Of a stretch of DNA of 64,000 nucleotides, positions 46,636 to 53,348 are shown in pieces. Source of the stretch: Pseudidiomarina marina (GTDB taxonomy: Bacteria; Pseudomonadota; Gammaproteobacteria; Enterobacterales; Alteromonadaceae); contig NZ_PIPZ01000003.1 in the NCBI RefSeq assembly GCF_003987045.1, positions 1-64,000 of the forward strand, written 5' to 3'. Within the stretch, counting starts at the first letter, position 1. Each line of letters opens with the position of its first letter. The notes beneath the pieces are model-generated. The model did not search any database. It saw only the letters and a list, made by a program, of their open reading frames with translations, and had not been told where the DNA came from. The position numbers and the translations under genes are program-made.

Positions 46636-47844
46636 ATGTTACAAATTACCGATTTACAAGTTGAACAAAAAATGTGGCCGTTGTTGCGCCAAGCGTTTCG
46701 CCCCATGTTTTTATTGGGTGCTAGTTTCAGTGCCATTGCGATGCTGCTGTGGATACTGGTACTGGGCGGGCAAATTTCGTTGCCGGTTTACGGGCAAGTG
46801 ATGTTTTGGCATGCCCATGAAATGATTTTTGGCTTTGTTGCTGCAATTGTTGTGGGCTTTTTACTTACCGCTGTTCAAAACTGGACAGGACTACGTGCCA
46901 CCCATGGCCGAGCACTTGGTATTCTGACCATCGTTTGGTTACTTGGTCGATTGCTAATGCTTTTTGGCGCCGGCTTACCGGTATGGCTGGTGGCTGCGGT
47001 TGATTTGTTGTTTCTGCCGTTGGCCGCGATCTTGCTAGCGGTACCCCTTATTCAAGTGAAACAACAGCGTAACTTGTTCTTTGTGCCTGTACTGTTCTTG
47101 CTGACGTTTTGTAATGCGCTCATGCACTACGGTTTAGTGAGTGGCCGTTTCGATTTACAACAGTTAGGGAGTCAAAATGCCGTATGGCTGATCACGTTAC
47201 TGATGGCCATTGTTGGTGGGCGTGTGCTACCCATGTTTACGGCGAACGGCACGATGACCCAAAAGGCGCAACCGATTGAGTGGCTCGACCGGATTGGGCT
47301 CGGCAGCTTGTGGCTAATTTTTATCCTCAATATCACCTTGTTAAATGCGCAATTGCCAAACGAGGTCATGGCCGCTTTATACGGTATTAGCGCCGTTGCA
47401 TTAGGTATTCGTTGCTTCCGCTGGCGCATATGGATAACGCTTCGCGTGCCATTGTTATGGTCGTTGCATGTCGCCTATTGGTTTATTCCAGTTGGCTTAG
47501 CATTGTTTGCCCTACGTGAACTTGGTGTCACCAGCATCACAAACTCCATCGCGCTGCATGCACTTACCGCTGGCGCAATGGGCAACATGATTTTAGCGAT
47601 GATAGCGCGGGTTTCATTGGGACATAGTGGTCGTCCATTGCAACCTAAGCCGATTATGTCATTAGCATTTCTATTGGTTATTTCAGCGGCGTTATCGCGC
47701 GTTGTACTTAATTGGTTGGTGCCCGATTTAGCCATGTCTTGGTTGGTATTTGCGGCGGTAGCATGGATTATTGCCTATGCCATGTACGTGGTGGTGTATT
47801 TGCCAATTCTTACCACACCACGCCCAGACGGACGTCCAGGCTAA
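46636..47844 (+). CDS. nnrS: NnrS family haem-copper membrane protein
   Basis: 402 residues, about 12 membrane helices. Seen: FRPMFLLGASFSAIAMLLWIL, QVMFWHAHEMIFGFVAAIVVGFLLTAVQNWTG (conserved histidines), and GRVLPMFTANG and LHALTAGAMGNMILAMIARVSLGHSGR. NnrS helps cells resist nitrosative stress. AGGGAG precedes the ATG. It is third in a likely ubiU-ubiV-nnrS operon, linking quinone supply under anaerobiosis to NO tolerance. The end overlaps the DUF454 gene by 4 bases convergently. Confidence 0.94.
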   Translation: MLQITDLQVEQKMWPLLRQAFRPMFLLGASFSAIAMLLWILVLGGQISLPVYGQVMFWHAHEMIFGFVAAIVVGFLLTAVQNWTGLRATHGRALGILTIVWLLGRLLMLFGAGLPVWLVAAVDLLFLPLAAILLAVPLIQVKQQRNLFFVPVLFLLTFCNALMHYGLVSGRFDLQQLGSQNAVWLITLLMAIVGGRVLPMFTANGTMTQKAQPIEWLDRIGLGSLWLIFILNITLLNAQLPNEVMAALYGISAVALGIRCFRWRIWITLRVPLLWSLHVAYWFIPVGLALFALRELGVTSITNSIALHALTAGAMGNMILAMIARVSLGHSGRPLQPKPIMSLAFLLVISAALSRVVLNWLVPDLAMSWLVFAAVAWIIAYAMYVVVYLPILTTPRPDGRPG

Positions 47845-48236
47845 TCCGATTCGGTTGCGGTGGCTGGCGCTACTTCTGGACGTGACCAGAGCCACACCGC
47901 AACCGTCGCCATAATTCCGATCACGGCGAATTTTACGGCAAAAGGAGCAGGGCTGAATCCTAGCATAATGGCACTACCACTCATCATCACTGACGCAATC
48001 ACTTTTGGTTGACGTTTAACCACGCCATATTTACGCCAAGCAATAATTTGCGGCCCATACTTCGGGTGCGCCAGCAGCTTTTGCTCAAGCACCGGCCACC
48101 CTTTACCGCCAGCCCAAGCTGCGACAAGTAAAAACGGAACCGTTGGCATAATCGGTAGCAATAACCCGATTACTCCAAGCAGCAACGCTAAGATTGCGAT
48201 AGTGCGCCACAGCAGAATGCGCAGAATTACCCTCAT
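47841..48236 (-). CDS. DUF454 family membrane protein (YbaN-like)
   Basis: 131 residues. Membrane helices near the N-terminus (about 8-40, with the family signature LLGVIGLLLPIMPTVPFLLVAAWAGGKG) and two near the C-terminus, plus HPKYGPQIIAWRKYGVVKRQPKVIA between. Function unknown. It lies 46 bases after norR on the same strand and could be co-transcribed. Confidence 0.88.
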   Translation of the reverse strand: MRVILRILLWRTIAILALLLGVIGLLLPIMPTVPFLLVAAWAGGKGWPVLEQKLLAHPKYGPQIIAWRKYGVVKRQPKVIASVMMSGSAIMLGFSPAPFAVKFAVIGIMATVAVWLWSRPEVAPATATESD

Positions 48237-48282
48237 AAAAAACCGACCTATATGTTACTGAATCGAAAATCGAGCACTGAGG

Positions 48283-49839
48283 CTATTTCAACCCTAACCG
48301 GCTTGCCAGCTTGTGTAAGTTGCTCGGATCAAGATCCAGTATACGGGCTGCTTGCGTCCATTTATAGTCGGTATACTCGAGCGCTTGTTGAATTAACTCG
48401 CGCTGCACAGTTTGCACGGCATTCTTTAAATTCAACGAACCGGCCGCTAAGTTGCTCTTGGTTCGCGGTATCGGCAGCTCGTTTGCTCCTATTGCTTGAA
48501 CCACTGCAGTTGGCAAATCGAGCAGCTCGGCATCAATACTGACGATGTCATCGCGGCGAGCTCCTAAGCTTAACGCTTTGATCGCGGCGCGGCTGATCGT
48601 ATGTTCCAGTTCACGCACATTACCCGGCCAGTCGTAGCGTTGTAGTGCTTGCTCTGCAGCGGGTGACAGACGCAGCGCACGAACGCCCAAGCGGGCGCGG
48701 TTGAGCTCCAGGAAATGCCCCGCCAGTACCGAAATATCATCTTGGCGCTCACGCAAAGGTGGAATCGGCAGTGGATACACTGACAAGCGATGATACAAAT
48801 CGGCGCGAAAATCGCCGGATTTTATCTGTTGTTTTAAATCGCGGTTAGTCGCCGCCACAATCCGAACATTTACCTTGTGTGAGCTATCACTACCGAGGCG
48901 CTGAATTTCGCCATTCTGTAATACTCGCAGCAATTTGGCTTGAATGGCTAAGGGCAACTCACCCACTTCGTCTAAAAATATGGTACCGCCATCAGCACTA
49001 TCAAAACGGCCGGCGCGTTCACCCGTGGCACCGGAATATGCGCCGCGGGTATGCCCAAACAGCTCACTTTCGGCGAGGGTTTCTGGCAAGGCGGCGCAGT
49101 TCACATACACCAACGGTTTATGGTTGCGAGGTGATAACCGATGTAACTGGCGTGCAAACAATTCTTTACCGACGCCAGTTTCGCCGAGTAACAATACCGG
49201 CAAATCAGATCCAGCAACCACCTCTAACTCTTGCAACACCGTCATCAATGCGGCACTGCGTCCAATAATTTCTTGGCTATCGGTACCATTGCTGGTAAGT
49301 GAGTATTCACTGTCGCGACGATTGTTGCGAAGCGCTCGAATGTTTTGCTCAATCAAACCCATTCGAATCGCAGCTTCTACCAACAAACTAGCGCGCTGCA
49401 ATGCCTGCATCGTGCTGTTATCAAAAGTGCCGGGGGTTAGCGCATCTAGTGTCAGTACACCCCAACACTTGCCTTCAATGTACAAACTAATGCCCATGCA
49501 ATCATGCACGGCAAGATGGCCATCTGGACTATCTTCAATCAATCCATCATAGGGGTCAGGCAAGCTACTATCAGGTTCAAATCGAACCGTTTCCCGACTA
49601 CTCAAAATACGTTCAAGGCGAGGGTGTTGTTGCACCAAAAAACGTCGACCAAGTGCTTCGCGTGCTAGTCCAATACTCGCAACAGGACGCAGCATATCTT
49701 GGTCATGTTTGAGTATCACGACAGCGCCACAGTTAAAATGTGTGCGTAGAGTTTTCACAACCTTTTCCAAGCGAATGACCGCTGGTAAATCGGTCACTAA
49801 ATCGGCGATTAGTGTTTCAAGTAAAGAGACATCATGCAT
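48283..49839 (-). CDS. norR: NorR, NO-sensing sigma-54-dependent activator
   Basis: 518 residues. The N-terminal GAF domain (1-180) holds a non-haem iron that senses NO. The AAA+ domain follows (IGRSAALMTVLQELE, Walker A LLGETGVGKELFARQLH, Walker B GGTIFLDEVGELP), and the C-terminal Fis-type helix-turn-helix is ALEYTDYKWTQAARILDLDPSNLHKLASRLGLK. The sigma-54 contact loop reads GAYSGA instead of the usual GAFTGA. The ATG at 49839 (MHDVSLLE) is chosen over the frame opening at 49881. A NorR site abuts the start codon, so autoregulation is likely. Confidence 0.95.
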   Translation of the reverse strand: MHDVSLLETLIADLVTDLPAVIRLEKVVKTLRTHFNCGAVVILKHDQDMLRPVASIGLAREALGRRFLVQQHPRLERILSSRETVRFEPDSSLPDPYDGLIEDSPDGHLAVHDCMGISLYIEGKCWGVLTLDALTPGTFDNSTMQALQRASLLVEAAIRMGLIEQNIRALRNNRRDSEYSLTSNGTDSQEIIGRSAALMTVLQELEVVAGSDLPVLLLGETGVGKELFARQLHRLSPRNHKPLVYVNCAALPETLAESELFGHTRGAYSGATGERAGRFDSADGGTIFLDEVGELPLAIQAKLLRVLQNGEIQRLGSDSSHKVNVRIVAATNRDLKQQIKSGDFRADLYHRLSVYPLPIPPLRERQDDISVLAGHFLELNRARLGVRALRLSPAAEQALQRYDWPGNVRELEHTISRAAIKALSLGARRDDIVSIDAELLDLPTAVVQAIGANELPIPRTKSNLAAGSLNLKNAVQTVQRELIQQALEYTDYKWTQAARILDLDPSNLHKLASRLGLK

Positions 49840-49896
49840 GGTAAAAACAACCCTTTTAGGCCTGAATGACCCGAATTTCAATGGGTTTAATTTACC
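49840..49896. promoter_or_regulatory. Three NorR-type sites of the norR/hemerythrin region
   Basis: GGT-N7-ACC at 49840-49852 and 49884-49896, and a one-mismatch GGC-N7-ACC at 49859-49871. Centres are spaced 19 and 25 bases. The last centre is 55 bases from the centre of the sigma-54 promoter for the hemerythrin gene. The set repeats the norB layout in mirror image. The first site abuts the norR start codon. Confidence 0.82.
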
Positions 49897-49911
49897 ATTG
49901 CTGAAAAAAAC

Positions 49912-49925
49912 TCGATATAAATCAA
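49912..49925 (+). promoter_or_regulatory. FNR-like box before the hemerythrin gene
   Basis: TCGATATAAATCAA matches TTGAT-N4-ATCAA at 9 of 10 defined positions. It lies between the NorR sites and the sigma-54 promoter, so it could activate or repress. A NarL heptamer AGGGGTA follows at 49961-49967. Confidence 0.6.
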
Positions 49926-49936
49926 AGTGGGTAGTT

Positions 49937-49953
49937 TTGGCATCGAAATTGCA
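49937..49953 (+). promoter_or_regulatory. Sigma-54 promoter of the hemerythrin gene
   Basis: TTGGCATCGAAATTGCA fits TGGCAC-N5-TTGCW with one mismatch. The start point should be near 49964, about 58 bases before the ATG. Confidence 0.88.
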
Positions 49954-50021
49954 CCAGTAAAGGGGTAAATACGCTCAGTTGCGCTGTTTTCAGCGGAAAA
50001 TTTTTAGTTAGGAGAAGCCAT

Positions 50022-50561
50022 ATGACTACCCAGACTGTCCATAGTGAAGCACTTGCCGTATACCAAGCGATGCCGAAGAAAGCACTCACCGAATTTATGG
50101 TGGAACACTTTCATGAAAAGCACCGTACCCAATTGCCAGATTTAATCAACTTGGCGCGCAAAATTGAAGACGTTCACAACGACCATAGCGAGTGCCCAGC
50201 TGGTTTGGCCGAACACCTGCAAGCAATGTACCAGGAGCTAGAAAGTCACATGATGAAGGAAGAGCAAATATTGTTTCCAATGCTTGCCGGCGGTATTTAT
50301 CCACAAGGGCCAATCGCCGTGATGGAAGAGGAGCATGATCAGCATGAGCAAATGATTGCGCAGTTGCTTGAGTTAACAAACCAATGCAATGCGCCACGAG
50401 GCGCTTGTGGTAGCTGGATTATGCTGTATGAGGGCATCAACGAATTTGTCAGCGACCTACATCAGCACATCGCCATTGAAAATAGCGTGCTCTTTAAGAA
50501 AGCTGAAGAAGCAGGAAAAGGCCACCATGGCAACGGCCACTGCTGTGGCGGTTGCCAATAG
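50022..50561 (+). CDS. Hemerythrin-domain NO-response protein (NorA/DnrN/YtfE-related)
   Basis: 179 residues. A four-helix hemerythrin-like domain with likely di-iron ligands H76/E80 (ESHMMKEEQILFPM), H105 (MEEEHDQHE) and H149/E153 (LHQHIAIENSVLF). It is like the C-terminal domain of YtfE/Ric but lacks the N-terminal ScdA domain with its Cys pair. Its C-terminus is an unusual His/Cys tail (GHHGNGHCCGGCQ) that looks metal-binding. The control by NorR and sigma-54 matches norA of Ralstonia, an NO-binding di-iron protein. AGGAGA precedes the ATG. It is convergent with fnr (10 bases). Confidence 0.88.
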   Translation: MTTQTVHSEALAVYQAMPKKALTEFMVEHFHEKHRTQLPDLINLARKIEDVHNDHSECPAGLAEHLQAMYQELESHMMKEEQILFPMLAGGIYPQGPIAVMEEEHDQHEQMIAQLLELTNQCNAPRGACGSWIMLYEGINEFVSDLHQHIAIENSVLFKKAEEAGKGHHGNGHCCGGCQ

Positions 50562-50571
50562 GCATAACGAG

Positions 50572-51276
50572 TTATTGAGCCAACTCGCGTAAGCGGGTTG
50601 GTTCAATAACGTTGACCAGTTTGTTTTGCACGTCAATCACTCCTTCTAACTGCAACGCAGACAGAATGCGGCTGATGGTTTCAACCGATAAGCCGAGGTA
50701 ATTGCCGATGTCAGCACGGGTCATGGTGAGTCGGAACGACCGACTCGACAAACCGCGTTCTTTAAAACGATCCGCAAGGGTCACCAGAAAGTGAGCTAAG
50801 CGCTGTTGTGCTGAGCGGTTGTTGAGTGTTCCTAGTAACTGCTTACTTGTAAAAATTTCGCCACTCATTAAGCGCCACATTTGGCGGCGTAAACCCGGCA
50901 TTTGTTCCGCAAGATCATCTAATGAACTCACCGGAATTTCGCACAACATGCTGGTTTCAAGTGCTTGGGTGTAACTCCGATGTTCGCTGTTGGCAAGCGC
51001 ATCAAAGCCAATTAAATCGCCGGGTAAGTGAAAATCAATAATTTGTTCAACGCCATTGTCATCAATGGTATACGACTTAAGTGAGCCGCTACGAACAGCG
51101 TATAAAAACTTTAGTGGTGTACCGGCATTCACTAATACGTCGCGTTTGTGAATCGGTTTGTGGCGCTGAATGATTGTATCTAAACGCGCCATACCATCTT
51201 GATCCAGTTGATACGGTAAACATAGCGCTGCCATGCTGCAATTTTGACAATGAATGTGTGAAGTCATATTCGCCAT
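50572..51276 (-). CDS. fnr: Anaerobic regulator FNR
   Basis: 234 residues from the ATG at 51276. The [4Fe-4S] ligands C10, C13, C19 and C112 have exactly the spacing of E. coli FNR (C20, C23, C29, C122). There is a CRP-like effector domain, and the C-terminal helix-turn-helix has TRADIGNYLGLSVETISRILSALQ, with the E..SR contacts to TTGAT. AGGAAA precedes this ATG, which favours it over the upstream in-frame TTG. An FNR-like box 9 bases upstream suggests autorepression. Confidence 0.96.
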   Translation of the reverse strand: MANMTSHIHCQNCSMAALCLPYQLDQDGMARLDTIIQRHKPIHKRDVLVNAGTPLKFLYAVRSGSLKSYTIDDNGVEQIIDFHLPGDLIGFDALANSEHRSYTQALETSMLCEIPVSSLDDLAEQMPGLRRQMWRLMSGEIFTSKQLLGTLNNRSAQQRLAHFLVTLADRFKERGLSSRSFRLTMTRADIGNYLGLSVETISRILSALQLEGVIDVQNKLVNVIEPTRLRELAQ

Positions 51277-51285
51277 AACGTTTTC

Positions 51286-51299
51286 CTGATGCAGATCAA
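51286..51299 (-). promoter_or_regulatory. FNR-like box in front of fnr
   Basis: Minus strand TTGATCTGCATCAG matches 9 of 10 positions of the FNR box. It is so close to the start codon that it would block transcription or sit in the leader, as expected for autorepression. A NarL heptamer AGGGGTA lies farther upstream at 51383-51389. Confidence 0.65.
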
Positions 51300-51396
51300 A
51301 ATCAAATATCAATGCATGCAGTATACGCAGTCTAGTTGCAAATTAACCTTGCGCTGAAGGAGTACCCTCGAGATCCCTCTCAAGGGGTAGATCGGA

Positions 51397-51918
51397 CTAA
51401 TTTTTCGGACTGAGATTTTCCTTCACTTCAAGCGCGTTGAAACTGTAATCGGTGTCAGGGCGGGAACCTTTACCAATTTTTATTTCAACAATACTCTCAA
51501 TTTCACTCGATTTGCGACCACCAATATGAACTCCGGCGCTAAACGTATCGCGCGGATAGTGCGTGGTGGTGCACGAAATCAGCCCGCAACGCGTAACCAT
51601 GTCATTCGAACTGGTGTAGCCAATGCTTGATTCGGGGCTCACGCGCTCACGATCAATCAATGTTTCACGGTGTGTGACGACAAACCAGTCATAACCATTT
51701 TCCAGTGTTACTTCAGCGGCTCGTAGCAGCGCATAATCCATCGCTTTGGTTTTGTCAGAACCGCGCGCCTTAAAACTCACGCGATACTGCGTATCCGAGA
51801 TTTTAGTCTCTTGGTAGCCATAGCCGGAGCCTTCCGCTTTGCGGTAATCAGGCTGTGAGCTACAACCGACAAGTACAAGGCTTGCTAATGTGAACAACAT
51901 AACAATGTGTGTTTTCAT
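51397..51918 (-). CDS. Lipoprotein, CC0125/CC1285-like family
   Basis: 173 residues. Signal peptide with lipobox LVLVGC (Cys about 19). The mature part has YRVSFKARGSDKTKAMDYALLRAAEVTLENGYDWFVV, the signature of a widespread envelope lipoprotein family of unknown function. AGGAG precedes the ATG. It is 15 bases after the anti-sigma gene and so the third gene of the ECF sigma operon, which suggests it is an envelope target or part of the signal chain. Confidence 0.85.
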   Translation of the reverse strand: MKTHIVMLFTLASLVLVGCSSQPDYRKAEGSGYGYQETKISDTQYRVSFKARGSDKTKAMDYALLRAAEVTLENGYDWFVVTHRETLIDRERVSPESSIGYTSSNDMVTRCGLISCTTTHYPRDTFSAGVHIGGRKSSEIESIVEIKIGKGSRPDTDYSFNALEVKENLSPKN

Positions 51919-51933
51919 GGTCGTTCTCCTTTT

Positions 51934-52668
51934 TTAATGCTGCTGGCTAGCTTTCGATGTCAAACGCCAAGCAGCGTTAAGTGTCTCTTGTTCTTGCGCT
52001 GGCGTTAATGGCGCCGAGCGCATCATTTGATCTAAAATTGGGTCTAGCACGTGCTGATCTGTTGCCGTTTGATAGCTATCCGACTGTGCCGGTGTTGCGA
52101 CTTCCATACTTGCTACCCGTTGCCAAGTGCCATTGCGGCGGCATTGAATCGCCGTGGTTGTGCTTTGTTGCTGGGTTAATTCATACTGGCGGCAATAATC
52201 ACCCTGGTTATCCACAAAGGTTAACTGTCCGGTAAATGTTGCGCCGGCATCGAGCTCGAATGGCTGACCACTTGGTTGTGTTTCTAGTGCCGCAGCAATC
52301 GCAGCGTCGGCACGGTTAGTTGTTGGGGCCAAGGTCCATACGCCTAATCCAAACCCAACCACTAAGGTAATACTGGCGGCCAGTGCGACATGCTCTTGCA
52401 CGGTATTTTTCAGCTTCGACCAGCGACTTAATGAAACCACATTCGATTGTTCGTCGGCTTCGTGAAGCAGGTTGTAAACTCGCGCTGGTATTGGCTGTGC
52501 GTTTAATTCATCAACCCGCTCGCGAATTTGTAGGTCGGCGATAGCCAGTGCCGCTAAGCGTTCAGCGAGCTCTTCGTCATGTTCGAGCTGCGCGCGAATA
52601 CCCTCCGCCTCAGCTGCCTCAAGTTCATCGTCTAAGAATGCTGATAGCTTCTCATCATTAATGAACAT
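51934..52668 (-). CDS. Membrane anti-sigma factor
   Basis: 244 residues. The N-terminal anti-sigma domain (MFINDEKLSAFLDDELEAAEAEGIRAQLEHDEELAERL) lacks the HxxxCxxC zinc motif. A linker and one membrane helix follow (about 93-113, VALAASITLVVGFGLGVWTL), then a periplasmic domain with two cysteines. It should hold the ECF sigma factor at the membrane until a periplasmic signal releases it. It overlaps the sigma gene by 11 bases. Confidence 0.88.
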   Translation of the reverse strand: MFINDEKLSAFLDDELEAAEAEGIRAQLEHDEELAERLAALAIADLQIRERVDELNAQPIPARVYNLLHEADEQSNVVSLSRWSKLKNTVQEHVALAASITLVVGFGLGVWTLAPTTNRADAAIAAALETQPSGQPFELDAGATFTGQLTFVDNQGDYCRQYELTQQQSTTTAIQCRRNGTWQRVASMEVATPAQSDSYQTATDQHVLDPILDQMMRSAPLTPAQEQETLNAAWRLTSKASQQH

Positions 52669-53194
52669 AAGGTGTCCCCCCTTTGCTACTGGTGCCGTCG
52701 GCGACTTGAGATGGTTGCAATAACGAAACTAATTTACTGCGGGCGCGAGCGAGACGGCTCATAATGGTTCCGGTAGGTACCTCAAGAATTTCAGCGGCTT
52801 CACGATAACTCAAACCTTGAATGGCCACTAAGGCGATGGCCTCGCGCTGATCGGGCGCCAACTGCTCGAGGGCTGCATCCACTTGATGTAACGCCATCTG
52901 ATCATGAATACGCTGCACATCATCTGCGCTGGTGGATTCTTGTAGCTGTTCGTTGTGTATGGCATTTTCACGAACTTTACGTGCTCGGTGCTCATCAATC
53001 CACGCATTGCGGCATACTTTAAATGCCCAAGCGATAAGCTCAGCATTGTCGGGTACCGATCGGGTTAACAGGCGTTCGACGGTGGTTTGCAATAAATCGT
53101 CGGCGTCGGCAACATTGCCACACAACGACAGTGCAAAGCGCCGTAAAGCCGGCAATATCGAACTGATTTGTTGTTTCAAGTTTGCTGTTGTCAT
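52658..53194 (-). CDS. ECF-type RNA polymerase sigma factor
   Basis: 178 residues. Region 2 (LRRFALSLCGNVADADDLLQTTVERLL...IAWAFKVCRNAWIDEHR) and region 4 (LAPDQREAIALVAIQGLSYREAAEILEVPTGTIMSRLARARSKL) are both complete. The ATG at 53194 is chosen over the in-frame TTG at 53206. The gene is first in the sigma / anti-sigma / lipoprotein operon and divergent from a secreted subtilase. Its own promoter region has the same GGAAT...CGTTA motif as its neighbours. Confidence 0.94.
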   Translation of the reverse strand: MTTANLKQQISSILPALRRFALSLCGNVADADDLLQTTVERLLTRSVPDNAELIAWAFKVCRNAWIDEHRARKVRENAIHNEQLQESTSADDVQRIHDQMALHQVDAALEQLAPDQREAIALVAIQGLSYREAAEILEVPTGTIMSRLARARSKLVSLLQPSQVADGTSSKGGTPYVH

Positions 53195-53250
53195 CGTTCT
53201 ATCCAAGTTGACTGAAATGAAAGCGTCAATTTCATTCTGTGTTAATTTGG

Positions 53251-53277
53251 TAACGAGCCATGTCGCACATTTATTCC
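53251..53277 (-). promoter_or_regulatory. Candidate ECF promoter of the sigma operon
   Basis: Minus strand GGAAT-N17-CGTTA. It is the pattern of many ECF promoters (GGAAC at -35, CGT at -10). The start point would be about 50 bases before the sigma ATG. The same motif recurs before the subtilase and the acidic protein genes. Confidence 0.65.
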
Positions 53278-53285
53278 ATTGAAAC

Positions 53286-53311
53286 GGAATTTTTTTTGCT
53301 AGAAACCGTTA
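53286..53311 (+). promoter_or_regulatory. Candidate ECF promoter of the subtilase gene
   Basis: GGAAT-N16-CGTTA on the plus strand. It is back to back with the sigma operon promoter; the two -35 elements form the inverted repeat TTCC-N8-GGAA (53274-53289). The -10 is about 38 bases before the subtilase ATG. Confidence 0.62.
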
Positions 53312-53348
53312 ATGGTGTACACACTTGTTACGCAGCACGAGGTACAAC

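Noticed and set aside
50568-50587. Terminator between the hemerythrin gene and fnr
   Set aside because: Only a 6-bp stem (CGAGTT / AACTCG), without a T run on either strand.
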